In this document: positions 26,647 through 34,201 of the stretch, one piece after another
Layout of the letters: each line of letters begins with the position of its first letter
How positions within the stretch are numbered: the first letter of the stretch is position 1
Origin: Aquimarina sp. Aq78
Lineage (GTDB): Bacteria > Bacteroidota > Bacteroidia > Flavobacteriales > Flavobacteriaceae
DNA length: 64,000 nucleotides
Direction: 5' to 3'
NCBI RefSeq assembly: GCF_900299525.1
Contig: NZ_OMKA01000003.1
Location: forward strand, 558,001-622,000
Made by a program: the position numbers and the translations under genes
Notes under the pieces: generated by a model
What the model was told of the DNA's origin: nothing
Databases searched by the model: none
What the model saw: only the letters and a program-made list of their open reading frames with translations

Positions 26647-27351
26647 ATGAAAATAGCTAAACTAGCATTCTTTATATTGTGCTTATTGACATCTGTCTCT
26701 TCTTTTAGTCAAAAAATAGTAATCGATTATTTTGTTGATTATGAAATTGAAACTAAAAAAAAGAAAGATACTATCACTATAGGGTTTAGTAAAAACGGTG
26801 ATTATTTGTATACTGACTCTGATGCTCTGGTAAAAAATTTCCAAAGGTCTGTGTTTAAAAGACGAGATGCAGATATTAAAAATTCTGAAATGCATATTGT
26901 TTTTGATATCAAACAACAGTTTGTCTATTTTCTAATGAGTTTTGATAAAAATGAGTTTTTCATGAAAATGAATGTTAATGATTTTATTCCTTCTACAAGA
27001 GATAAATCCCCATTTGATGGTATAACACAATTTATTCTTGAAAAAACAGAAGATAACATTCAAATTGAAAATACAGATTACAATATTCACCAATTGTATC
27101 CTGATAATGAGCCTGAAGAAAAAATCAAAATTGTTTATTCAGAAGATATGAAATTTAACAATTCTATCCTTATGAATTCAATTTATACTATGCTGTCGGG
27201 TTCTAATGTATCAGAAGATATTAAAATACCAAAAATTAATGGGGTTATATTATATCTTGCCAGTAAAAATAAAACTTTAATCAAGGCAGTAAAAACAGAT
27301 AGTAATCCTAAAACTTTAGATATTAACTTTAGTTATAAAATAACAGAATGA
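26647..27351 (+). CDS. Unknown secreted protein between the transketolase halves
   Basis: 234 residues with a signal peptide (MKIAKLAFFILCLLTSVSSFSQ). The mature part is beta-rich with charged turns and no Cys; I recognise no family. It starts 10 bases after the N-terminal transketolase subunit and overlaps the ATG of the C-terminal subunit by 4 bases (ATGA), so it is part of the same transcript. An exported protein has no obvious role in transketolase assembly, so this is probably a lineage-specific insertion tolerated in the operon. Confidence 0.8.
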   Translation: MKIAKLAFFILCLLTSVSSFSQKIVIDYFVDYEIETKKKKDTITIGFSKNGDYLYTDSDALVKNFQRSVFKRRDADIKNSEMHIVFDIKQQFVYFLMSFDKNEFFMKMNVNDFIPSTRDKSPFDGITQFILEKTEDNIQIENTDYNIHQLYPDNEPEEKIKIVYSEDMKFNNSILMNSIYTMLSGSNVSEDIKIPKINGVILYLASKNKTLIKAVKTDSNPKTLDINFSYKITE

Positions 27352-28301
27352 AAAAATATATAGACACAGGAAAAAAAGATACTCGTTCTGGTTTTGGAGC
27401 CGGTTTAGAAGAATTAGGTAAAACTAATGAAAATGTAGTGGCATTATGTGCCGATTTGATCGGTTCTTTAAAAATGGATGCTTTTATCGCTAATCATCCC
27501 GAACGTTTTTTTCAGATTGGTATTGCTGAAGCAAATATGATGGGAATCGCAGCAGGGTTAACTATAGGTGGTAAAATCCCTTTTACAGGAACGTTTGCAA
27601 ATTTCTCTACAGGACGTGTTTATGATCAAATTCGTCAATCTATAGCGTATAGTGATAAAAATGTAAAGATTTGTGCTTCGCATGCTGGTCTAACACTAGG
27701 AGAAGATGGAGCAACACACCAAATTCTGGAAGATATTGGCCTTATGAAAATGCTACCAGGAATGACAGTAATCAATACATGTGATTATAATCAAACTAAA
27801 GCTGCTACTCTGGCAATAGCGGATTACGAAGGCCCGGTTTATTTAAGATTTGGAAGACCAAAAGTTGCTAATTTCACTCCAGAAGATCAAAAATTCGAAA
27901 TCGGAAAAGCAGTTCTACTACAAGAAGGAACCGATGTAACTATAGTTGCTACTGGTCATTTGGTATGGGAAGCTTTACTAGCAGCAGAATCATTACACAA
28001 ACAAGGAATTAGTGCAGAAGTCATCAATATACATACAATAAAACCACTTGATGATGAAGCAATTCTAAATTCGGTAAAGAAAACAGGGTGTATTGTTACT
28101 GCAGAAGAGCATAATTTCTTAGGAGGTTTAGGAGAAAGTGTTTCAAGAGTTTTAGCACTGCACAATCCTGTACCACAAGAATTTATTGCAACAAATGACA
28201 CTTTTGGAGAAAGCGGAACACCAGATCAGTTAATGGAAAAATATGGCTTAAATGCAGAAGCTATAAACAAAGCTGTGTTAAAAGTTGTAAAAAGAAAATA
28301 A
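27348..28301 (+). CDS. Transketolase, C-terminal subunit
   Basis: 317 residues containing the pyrimidine-binding domain (DLIGSLKMDAF, FQIGIAEANMMGIAAGLTIGG with the catalytic Glu in IGIAEANM) and the C-terminal domain (HTIKPLDDEAI). It pairs with the N-terminal subunit encoded at 25791 to form the complete transketolase. The start overlaps the preceding gene by 4 bases, which points to translational coupling. A strong terminator follows the stop by 20 bases. Confidence 0.95.
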   Translation: MKKYIDTGKKDTRSGFGAGLEELGKTNENVVALCADLIGSLKMDAFIANHPERFFQIGIAEANMMGIAAGLTIGGKIPFTGTFANFSTGRVYDQIRQSIAYSDKNVKICASHAGLTLGEDGATHQILEDIGLMKMLPGMTVINTCDYNQTKAATLAIADYEGPVYLRFGRPKVANFTPEDQKFEIGKAVLLQEGTDVTIVATGHLVWEALLAAESLHKQGISAEVINIHTIKPLDDEAILNSVKKTGCIVTAEEHNFLGGLGESVSRVLALHNPVPQEFIATNDTFGESGTPDQLMEKYGLNAEAINKAVLKVVKRK

Positions 28302-28321
28302 TACTTTTAAATAATATTAAG

Positions 28322-28355
28322 AAAACCTTCTGATTTATTTCAGAAGGTTTTTTGT
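28322..28355 (+). terminator. Rho-independent terminator of transketolase operon
   Basis: AAAACCTTCTGA (28322-28333) pairs perfectly with TCAGAAGGTTTT (28340-28351) around a 6-base loop and is followed by a T-run. Confidence 0.9.
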
Positions 28356-28636
28356 TTTTATAAAAAATAAAACAAGAAGACATTCGTTCTCTATAGACTA
28401 GCCTTTATACCAAAATCACTCAAATTATTTATTAATCTTTAAATCTGGATTACGCAATAGATAATCTATTACAGTTTGAAGCAACTTCAAACCCTGATGA
28501 TGCTATACCATATTTTTTTAGTGTAAATGCATCTAACGCTATGTAAAACTAAGAAAGCATCAGGTTTTATTGCATTTTAAACCCTAATAACAAAGTTCTA
28601 TTATATAATCCCGATTGAAGCAAAAATTATTTTACA
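28356..28636. other. Intergenic stretch, nothing recognised
   Basis: About 280 AT-rich bases between the transketolase terminator and the PorT-like gene. I see no open frame with a plausible start, no tRNA and no clear repeat. Confidence 0.5.
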
Positions 28637-29221
28637 ATGAAAAATGTATTTATCTTTTTTATGTTATTTACTTCTTGCGCCTTACTAGCACAGGAAAAAA
28701 GAGTAACTTTTGGAGTAAAAGGAGGGCTTAATTATGGAGATAATGGTAAAATCGAGATTACCGATGTCACAAGAACAACAGCAGATGATAGGGTTGGGTA
28801 TCACTTGGGGGTATTCTTAAGAGGAAAATTAACCGATAATATTTATCTCAAACCAGAATTACAATACACAGTCAACAACAGTACCTACAAACTTGCAAAT
28901 GCAGAGCTCGATTACACGATCAAGAAATTAGATTTACCCATTCTTTTAGGAATTTCTGTTTTGGGACCAATACATGTCTTTGGAGGCCCAGCATTACAGT
29001 ATATTGTTGAAACAGATCTGGAAGATGTAAGGCTTGGTGATGTTAAAAACGAGTTTACTGTTGGATTACAATTTGGTGCCGGTGTACAATTTGGCAGATT
29101 TAACGCAGATATACGTTATGAACGTGGACTTAGTAAAAACACTGCAGAATCAATAGATAAAAGCATAAGAGTAGATTCTAGACCGAATCAACTCATTATA
29201 GGTCTTTCTCTGGACTTATAG
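28637..29221 (+). CDS. Outer-membrane beta-barrel protein (PorT-like)
   Basis: 194 residues. A signal peptide (MKNVFIFFMLFTSCALLAQ) is followed by eight amphipathic strands with aromatic girdles, beginning FGVKGGLNYGD and ending PNQLIIGLSLDL, the typical PorT/OmpA-like eight-strand barrel of Bacteroidetes. Internal landmarks are YHLGVFLRGKLTDNIYLKPELQY and GLQFGAGVQFGRFNADIRYERGL. The role is unknown; small barrels of this type are abundant and many are structural. It is a single-gene transcript with its own terminator. Confidence 0.88.
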   Translation: MKNVFIFFMLFTSCALLAQEKRVTFGVKGGLNYGDNGKIEITDVTRTTADDRVGYHLGVFLRGKLTDNIYLKPELQYTVNNSTYKLANAELDYTIKKLDLPILLGISVLGPIHVFGGPALQYIVETDLEDVRLGDVKNEFTVGLQFGAGVQFGRFNADIRYERGLSKNTAESIDKSIRVDSRPNQLIIGLSLDL

Positions 29222-29238
29222 ATCTAAATTTGTTTAAA

Positions 29239-29270
29239 AAAAAACTCCGATTTTTCAATCGGAGTTTTTT
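29239..29270. terminator. Bidirectional terminator
   Basis: AAAAAACTCCGATT (29239-29252) pairs with AATCGGAGTTTTTT (29257-29270) around the 4-base loop TTTC. It separates the convergent PorT-like gene and FKBP lipoprotein gene, whose stop codon begins on the next base. Confidence 0.9.
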
Positions 29271-30245
29271 TTATTCATTTTTTAAATCTCTATCATCAGC
29301 ATCCAGATGATTCTTTATACCATCGCCGTCATCATCATAAAATGTAATTTCATCCAAGGTAATAAACCCATCATTATTACTGTCATTAACTGTTATCTCA
29401 TCTTTGGTTAATGTACCATCTCTATCATCATCATTATCTAAATAATCTGGAGCAGTATCTTGATCTGTATCATCATTTGCATCCCTTAATAACAAACGAT
29501 CACCATCTATATCTTCTAAATAAGACGGCAAACCATCTCTATCATGATCAGCCTGATTAACTTTATACAATTGAATGTTAAAAATTAATGGAGAATATGC
29601 TGGGATACTTGGACGAGCTTCATTAAAATAAGCTAAACCAGAAGGCATAAACACAACCAGGTTTCCATAACCTGTATGTGTAACTGAACCATCACCATTC
29701 TGAACAAAACTCGAAGCTCCTTTAAAATCTACTAACGATTCTCTAAAACCCTCTACAACAGACACTAAATCAAACCACACAGGATTTACTGCATTATCAA
29801 ACACCCTATTAGAAGCCGTTGGCTTATACAGCAATTCTCCCTGATATGTCACCAGAGTAGAATCTGCAAAAGTTGGTTGATGTGTACCTTCGCCTTGATT
29901 TAGGTTTAAAATGTACAACGTGTATTCAACATCGTTCCTTGTAATCTTTTTAGTTGTTAAAAGAGGTGAATCCAAAATTGATTGCTCTCCTATATTTGCA
30001 TCAGCTATTGTATCTAACTTTGCAAGTTGGTATTCTGGTGTAGCGTCATTATTTATAAACACATCTTCAAGAGTATAAAAATGTGTTCTCAAATAATCCT
30101 GAAGTGCTGCATCATCAGTTATTTGTTGTTCTCCCCTATCTCTTGGAGGAACGGCAGTTCCACCACCATCATCATCGTCTTTTTTACAAGCATATAAAAC
30201 CACCAAAGCTAGCACAATGGCACAGCTATATTTTATTACATTCAT
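29271..30245 (-). CDS. FKBP-type peptidyl-prolyl isomerase lipoprotein with Ca-binding tail
   Basis: I use the ATG at 30245 (324 residues), which starts the lipoprotein signal ending LYAC (Cys20). An FKBP-like domain spans about residues 110-245 (VTYQGELLYKPT, NRVFDNAVNPVWFDL, GYGNLVVFMPSGLAYFN, PLIFNIQLYKV). The tail (about 248-324) carries repeated Asp-rich loops such as DHDRDGLPS, DTDQDTAPD, DSNNDGFITLDE and DDDGDGIKN, which resemble EF-hand or thrombospondin type-3 calcium sites. It is likely a predicted surface or periplasmic foldase; several catalytic aromatic residues of FKBP are not obviously conserved. Confidence 0.85.
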   Translation of the reverse strand: MNVIKYSCAIVLALVVLYACKKDDDDGGGTAVPPRDRGEQQITDDAALQDYLRTHFYTLEDVFINNDATPEYQLAKLDTIADANIGEQSILDSPLLTTKKITRNDVEYTLYILNLNQGEGTHQPTFADSTLVTYQGELLYKPTASNRVFDNAVNPVWFDLVSVVEGFRESLVDFKGASSFVQNGDGSVTHTGYGNLVVFMPSGLAYFNEARPSIPAYSPLIFNIQLYKVNQADHDRDGLPSYLEDIDGDRLLLRDANDDTDQDTAPDYLDNDDDRDGTLTKDEITVNDSNNDGFITLDEITFYDDDGDGIKNHLDADDRDLKNE

Positions 30246-30335
30246 GTATTTACTTTTTTGAAGGCGCAAGATACGATTTTCTTGTACTTTTGTTTCACAA
30301 TTATTTAATATAAAAACGCATTTTAATTATTTTTT

Positions 30336-30740
30336 ATGCGAGTTGACAAATATTTATGGTGTATTCGATACTTTAAGACACGAAGTATTGCTACAAAAGC
30401 ATGCAAAGATGGTAAAATTCGTGTTAACGGAAATATCATCAAACCTTCCAGAGATATCTATCCTATGGATAAAATTACTGTTCGTAAAAATCAAATTAAT
30501 TATGAACTTATGGTACTCGATACACCAGACAATCGAATTGGAGCTAAGCTCGTCGATATCTATCGTAAAGACACTACTCCAAAGGAAGCGTTGCAAAAAT
30601 TAGATCTTTTAAAATATTCTAAAGATTATTATCGAAAAAAAGGTACCGGAAGGCCTACCAAAAAAGACCGAAGAGATATCGATGATTGGTATTCTGATGA
30701 TGAAGTAAATGATGGCGAAATAAATGATAGTGAAGAATGA
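30336..30740 (+). CDS. S4-domain RNA-binding protein (Hsp15-like)
   Basis: 134 residues with an S4 RNA-binding domain at the very N terminus (MRVDKYLWCIRYFKTRSIA ... GKIRVNGNIIKPSRDIYPMDKI), followed by a basic and then highly acidic tail. Family members such as Hsp15 bind free 50S subunits carrying nascent chains. It overlaps the following methyltransferase gene by 4 bases (ATGA), so the two are co-translated, which fits RNA- or ribosome-related work. Confidence 0.9.
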   Translation: MRVDKYLWCIRYFKTRSIATKACKDGKIRVNGNIIKPSRDIYPMDKITVRKNQINYELMVLDTPDNRIGAKLVDIYRKDTTPKEALQKLDLLKYSKDYYRKKGTGRPTKKDRRDIDDWYSDDEVNDGEINDSEE

Positions 30741-31321
30741 TCCCGAATAAAGAATATTGGAAATATCGTTATCAAAATAGACAAACGGGATGGGATATTG
30801 GTTTTGCTTCTCCTCCTATAACCAATTATTTTGATCAGTTGAAAGATCGTGATCTTAAAATTCTGATCCCGGGTTGTGGAAATGCCTATGAAGCAGAATA
30901 TTTGTTTAATCAGGGATTTAAAAACATCTATATATTAGACCTTGTAGAAGATGTATTACAAAGTTTTAAACGACGATTACCTGAGTTTCCTTCTGAAAAA
31001 TTAATTTGTGCCGACTTTTTTAAGTATAAAGGAACATTTGATCTAATCATCGAACAAACTTTCTTCTGTGCTTTATCCCCAGAACAGCGAAGAGATTATA
31101 CGAATAAAATCTCAAACCTTCTTTCTCCAAAAGGAAAACTGGTCGGAGTTTTATTTAATAAATATTTTGAGCATAAAGGACCTCCTTTTGGAGGAGATAA
31201 AAAAGAATATGAACTTTTGTTTTCTGAGTCTTTTACTATAAAAACATTAGAAAACTGTTATAATTCTATAGAACCACGTATGGGTAACGAACTCTTTTTT
31301 ATATTTGAAAACCCGTTATAA
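30737..31321 (+). CDS. TPMT-family SAM-dependent methyltransferase
   Basis: 194 residues, a class I Rossmann methyltransferase of the thiopurine-S-methyltransferase branch: N-terminal YWKYRYQNRQTGWDIGFASPP, motif I ILIPGCGNAYEAEYL (about residues 46-60), motif II IYILDLVEDV, and FDLIIEQTFFCALSP. Bacterial members methylate thiols or small toxic anions. Its start is fused to the stop of the S4 gene. The substrate cannot be judged. Confidence 0.88.
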   Translation: MIPNKEYWKYRYQNRQTGWDIGFASPPITNYFDQLKDRDLKILIPGCGNAYEAEYLFNQGFKNIYILDLVEDVLQSFKRRLPEFPSEKLICADFFKYKGTFDLIIEQTFFCALSPEQRRDYTNKISNLLSPKGKLVGVLFNKYFEHKGPPFGGDKKEYELLFSESFTIKTLENCYNSIEPRMGNELFFIFENPL

Positions 31322-31410
31322 ATTTTTATAAAACTCTATTTATAATTAAAAACAATCATTAGTAATAGTTTATTTACACTATTATAAATAGCAATCAACA
31401 ATTCTGAAAT

Positions 31411-31911
31411 ATGCAAACCGACAACAATATAATTCTTACCCACGAACAAATACAACACAAAATAAAACGTATTGCATATCAGATTTATGAAACTAATGTT
31501 GATGAAAAAGAGATTATAATTGCAGGGATAGCAGAGAACGGATATATATTTGCCAAGCGCTTAAAAATCATATTAGAAGATATCTCTGACTTAAAAATAA
31601 CGTTATGTAAGGTTACAATGAATAAAAAATCTCCTCATAACACTGTAAAAACTTCAATAGAGGCATCTGATTATCAAAACAAACCTGTAATTCTTGCAGA
31701 TGATGTACTAAATTCTGGTACTGCTCTTATTTATGGTGTAAAGCATTTTCTTGATGTTCCTCTTACCAGATTTAAAACTGCGGTTTTGGTTAACCGAAAC
31801 CATAAGAAATACCCAATTAAGGCCGATTTTAAAGGAATCTCTTTATCTACTTCATTACATGAGCATATTATTGTAAAGTTTGGAGATGAAGATCTTGCTA
31901 TTTTAAAATAA
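31411..31911 (+). CDS. Phosphoribosyltransferase (PyrR-like)
   Basis: 166 residues of type I phosphoribosyltransferase fold. The PRPP loop is VILADDVLNSGTAL (about 91-104), with an IAGIAENGYIFA strand-loop before it and a C-terminal VGISLSTSLHEHIIV-like segment. PyrR proteins bind UMP/PRPP and regulate pyrimidine genes or act as uracil PRTases, but the length and divergence leave the substrate open. The 3' end overlaps the convergent shikimate kinase by 9 bases. Confidence 0.85.
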   Translation: MQTDNNIILTHEQIQHKIKRIAYQIYETNVDEKEIIIAGIAENGYIFAKRLKIILEDISDLKITLCKVTMNKKSPHNTVKTSIEASDYQNKPVILADDVLNSGTALIYGVKHFLDVPLTRFKTAVLVNRNHKKYPIKADFKGISLSTSLHEHIIVKFGDEDLAILK

Positions 31912-32424
31912 AAAAGTTTTAATTTCTTCACTTATTTGATCCTTACTTTTTTGATCAGTAATTACTTTGTAATCAGCTTGATTATAGTAAAAAGATCGCT
32001 CAAACAAGTGTTTACGAACAAAATCCTTAAGTTCGTTTGGTGTAGTAACATGAGAAATCAATGGTCGTTTGCTCCTTTCTGCAAATAACCTTTTTGTTAG
32101 TTCATCTAACGAGGTTTGTAAATATATACTTTTTGCATTTTCATTATTTGCTACAATTTCTAAGTTACCTGCAAAACAAGGTGTACCTCCACCAAGAGAA
32201 ATAATGGTGTTTTTATATGTCTCTAACACCTCTTTAAAGTATAAAGATTCCTTTTTCCTGAAATATATTTCACCTTGATCGTCAAAAATCTTTCTAATTG
32301 ATTTTTTTTCTTGAATTTCTATAAAATCATCCAAATCAAGATAACTCAATTTCATTTTAGCAGCCAAGTCTCTGCCTACCAGGGATTTTCCGCTTCCCAT
32401 ATACCCCATTAAAACTATATTCAT
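31903..32424 (-). CDS. aroK: Shikimate kinase
   Basis: 173 residues, the usual size for AroK. P-loop GYMGSGKSLVG (residues 7-17), the shikimate-binding DLDDFIE (about 31-37), the catalytic Arg in RKKE (IYFRKKESLYF), the GGG motif ISLGGGTPC, and the lid Arg in KRPLI. It phosphorylates shikimate in chorismate synthesis. The 3' end overlaps the convergent phosphoribosyltransferase gene by 9 bases. Confidence 0.95.
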   Translation of the reverse strand: MNIVLMGYMGSGKSLVGRDLAAKMKLSYLDLDDFIEIQEKKSIRKIFDDQGEIYFRKKESLYFKEVLETYKNTIISLGGGTPCFAGNLEIVANNENAKSIYLQTSLDELTKRLFAERSKRPLISHVTTPNELKDFVRKHLFERSFYYNQADYKVITDQKSKDQISEEIKTFLF

Positions 32425-32499
32425 ACTGTAAAAATTAAATAGATATTGCTCAAAAAAAACATCATTTTAAACAAAATACAAATTTATATGAATTTCTTC

Positions 32500-32529
32500 T
32501 TGAAAAATAAATTAATGATAGTATATTTG
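32500..32529 (+). promoter_or_regulatory. Promoter of the tRNA-Lys genes
   Basis: TTG at 32500-32502, a 19-base spacer, and TATATTTG at 32522-32529 fit the Bacteroidetes consensus. It lies 29 bases upstream of the first tRNA-Lys. Confidence 0.7.
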
Positions 32530-32558
32530 CACCCGCATTCAAGGAAAAAAGAATGTCT

Positions 32559-32631
32559 GACCTGGTAGCTCAGTTGGTAGAGCATCTCCCTTTTAAGGAG
32601 AGGGTCCTGGGTTCGAGCCCCAGCCCGGTCA
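32559..32631 (+). tRNA. tRNA-Lys (anticodon TTT), copy 1
   Basis: A 73-base cloverleaf with D arm GCTC/GAGC, anticodon stem TCTCC/GGAGA around loop CTTTTAA, T arm CTGGG-TTCGAGC-CCCAG and discriminator A; CCA is not encoded. The acceptor stem has a U5-C68 mismatch that also occurs in copy 2. Confidence 0.97.
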
Positions 32632-32697
32632 CAAATAAATAATAGTTGATTATTATTTATTCAGTTCTTAAAAATATCTGATAATGAAATTATCAAT

Positions 32698-32770
32698 GAC
32701 CTGGTAGCTCAGTTGGTAGAGCATCTCCCTTTTAAGGAGAGGGTCCTGGGTTCGAGCCCCAGCCCGGTCA
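32698..32770 (+). tRNA. tRNA-Lys (anticodon TTT), copy 2
   Basis: Identical in all 73 bases to copy 1, including the unusual U5-C68 acceptor mismatch, although the spacer sequences differ. The two are separated by 66 bases containing an 11-bp AT hairpin (32634-32661) and are probably co-transcribed. Confidence 0.97.
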
Positions 32771-32772
32771 CT

Positions 32773-32804
32773 AAAAAGTATCGTAATTTTTACGATACTT
32801 TTTT
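32773..32804 (+). terminator. Terminator of the tRNA-Lys pair
   Basis: AAAAAGTATCGTAA (32773-32786) pairs with TTACGATACTTTTT (32790-32803) around a TTT loop, followed by more T. It starts two bases after the second tRNA-Lys. Confidence 0.9.
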
Positions 32805-32834
32805 AGTTTTATGTTATATTGTAGTATTCATACT

Positions 32835-32918
32835 GCCCAGGTGCTGGAACTGGTAGACAGGCATGGTTGAGGGCCATGTGTCCATTAGGGCGTGCGGGTT
32901 CGACTCCCGCTCTGGGCA
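32835..32918 (+). tRNA. tRNA-Leu (anticodon GAG)
   Basis: An 84-base class II tRNA: acceptor GCCCAGG/TCTGGGC, anticodon stem CATGG/CCATG around loop TTGAGGG giving anticodon GAG, a long variable arm, T arm GCGGG-TTCGACT-CCCGC, and discriminator A. Confidence 0.96.
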
Positions 32919-33361
32919 CACTATACTGTATAGTGCACATCTTTAAAAGTAATAATACACAATATTCTTCCTTTCTTAGAGAATTACATTCTTCAAAACT
33001 ACCAATACCATTTTTTTATTTATCAAAATATTCAATCACAAGAAAATCCTTTCTCTTTTATTCCATATACCTGAATATAAAATTACGTATTTCCACGTAT
33101 TTGGAAAGACAATAACTCTAATTACCTTTGATTCATAATGTTATGATTAAAACTCATAACTATAGCCAATTAAATATTCAACACTAAAAAAAATATTATG
33201 AATCTTTTTAGAACCAAATTCAGATTTAATTTCAAAGTAGTCCAAAATTTTTTATCGAGTCTTCCTGGGGCCTGTAGTCATGCTATTCATAGATAAAGCT
33301 ATTACGCTTATAAAAAATAGTTTTTCCGCATCTAATTTGTATAATACTAAAACGATCAATC
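32919..33361. other. Intergenic stretch, nothing supported
   Basis: About 440 AT-rich bases after tRNA-Leu. Only very short frames occur (for example 31 codons from 33198) and none has a convincing signal or family. The open frame that runs over the tRNA-Leu is not a gene. Confidence 0.4.
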
Positions 33362-33457
33362 ATGAAAACTAACCTAAAAATTAATAGTTATTTCTTTGCA
33401 AAACTCTGCCTATTATTTAGTGTAGCTTCACTTCTTGCTGTTATAATGATGATTTAA
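33362..33457 (+). CDS. Possible 31-residue hydrophobic peptide
   Basis: A short frame, MKTNLKINSYFFAKL followed by a hydrophobic run to the stop, would give a single-pass membrane peptide or an orphan signal sequence. It ends 3 bases before a strong terminator hairpin, as a real expressed gene would, but there is no other support. It may be the 5' remnant of a lost secreted-protein gene. Confidence 0.25.
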   Translation: MKTNLKINSYFFAKLCLLFSVASLLAVIMMI

Positions 33458-33460
33458 AAA

Positions 33461-33492
33461 AATAGACAGGGATAAATTTATCTCTGTCTATT
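33461..33492. terminator. Terminator hairpin, duplicate of 35565-35596
   Basis: An imperfect 32-base palindrome with core GACAGGGATAAA/TTTATCTCTGTC. It is the diverged copy of the perfect palindrome at 35565-35596 and moved together with the adjoining TonB-receptor 3' end. Confidence 0.7.
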
Positions 33493-33521
33493 ACTGTACT
33501 AAACTAATAATACAAACTCAA

Positions 33522-33715
33522 CTATAGGCTAAAATTAATTCTTGCAAATAAGAATCTTCCGATATATCCAAATTGTGATGTTCTTCGGGAATACACTAAT
33601 TGATCTCTGATAGCCCCTCCTACTCGATTCTCATCGGGATAGATATCTCAATAAATTACTGACTTCTATTTTAATATTAGTATTTTTTGTCATTCTAAAA
33701 TCTATACAATACCTG
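33522..33715 (-). pseudogene. Decayed 3' end of a TonB-dependent receptor
   Basis: On the minus strand the last roughly 33 codons read DQLVYSRRTSQFGYIGR followed by FLFARINFSL and a TAG stop, almost the same as the end of the intact receptor at 35626. Nucleotide identity is very high from the terminator to about 33600. Beyond that it is weaker, with a one-base frameshift near NLL/DIYPDENRVGG, and similarity fades near 33715. No start or barrel remains, so it is non-functional. Confidence 0.85.
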
Positions 33716-33739
33716 ACCCCTCTTTATACATGTGTTTTC

Positions 33740-33757
33740 TGAAGCTTCATTACTATA
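33740..33757. promoter_or_regulatory. Palindrome TTACTAT-N4-ATAGTAA, candidate BlaI site 1
   Basis: An 18-bp palindrome of 7-bp arms located 14 bases upstream of the larger palindrome. The TTACTA/TAGTAA half-sites match those in the larger palindrome, so the two may be paired operators for the BlaI-family repressor encoded at 33818. Confidence 0.5.
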
Positions 33758-33770
33758 AAAATAGTAATAA

Positions 33771-33806
33771 AACTATATTTTTAGTAATATTACTAAAAAT
33801 ATAGTT
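33771..33806. promoter_or_regulatory. 36-bp perfect palindrome, candidate BlaI operator
   Basis: The 36 bases are an exact palindrome with centre TAGTAATATTACTA and outer arms AACTATATTT/AAATATAGTT. It lies directly upstream of, and touches, the -7 box of the BlaI-family gene, the normal place for autorepression by BlaI/MecI proteins. No U-tract or gene end precedes it, so a terminator role is unlikely. Confidence 0.7.
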
Positions 33807-33813
33807 ACATTTG
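33806..33813 (+). promoter_or_regulatory. -7 box of the BlaI-M56 operon
   Basis: TACATTTG matches TAnnTTTG and ends only 4 bases before the ATG at 33818, so transcription would begin at or next to the start codon, giving a leaderless or nearly leaderless mRNA. The palindromic operator immediately precedes it. Confidence 0.6.
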
Positions 33814-33817
33814 CCGT

Positions 33818-34201
33818 ATGAGAGATTTAACAAAAGCTGAGGAGCAAATAATGCAATACCTCTGGAAGCTAGAAAAAGCATTCCTAAAAGATATAGTTGA
33901 TGAGTTTCCCGAACCTAAGCCAGCATACACAACAATATCAACAGTTATAAGAACTTTGGTTACAAAAAAATTTATAAACTATAACTCATACGGTAGGATT
34001 CGTGAGTATTTTCCTTTGGTATCGAAGGAAGTATATTTTAAAAATCATTTTAAGCAGGTTATTGGTAACTTCTTTAGTGGCTCTATAAGTAAATTTGCTC
34101 TCCACTTTGCTAATGACGAAGATTTAAACTTATCTGAATTAGAAAAAATGAAGTTATTAATTGAAGAAAAAATAGAAAAACTAAAAAAAGAAAATGAATA
34201 A
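33818..34201 (+). CDS. BlaI/MecI/CopY-family transcriptional repressor
   Basis: 127 residues. It begins MRDLTKAEEQIMQYLWKLEKAFLKDIV, the typical start of BlaI/MecI winged-helix repressors, with the recognition region AYTTISTVIRTLVTKKFI. The C-terminal helices mediate dimerisation and are where the sensor protease cuts its repressor in beta-lactam systems. It overlaps the sensor-like gene by 8 bases. No beta-lactamase gene is nearby, so the regulated process is open; only the operators upstream are visible targets. Confidence 0.92.
   Translation: MRDLTKAEEQIMQYLWKLEKAFLKDIVDEFPEPKPAYTTISTVIRTLVTKKFINYNSYGRIREYFPLVSKEVYFKNHFKQVIGNFFSGSISKFALHFANDEDLNLSELEKMKLLIEEKIEKLKKENE

Noticed and set aside
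32867-33115. 82-residue frame over the tRNA-Leu
   Set aside because: It starts inside the tRNA-Leu, its first residues are the tRNA sequence in translation, and it has no family or signal.
33771-33806. 36-bp palindrome as a transcription terminator
   Set aside because: No gene end precedes it and no U-tract follows; its position at a BlaI-type promoter makes an operator far likelier.
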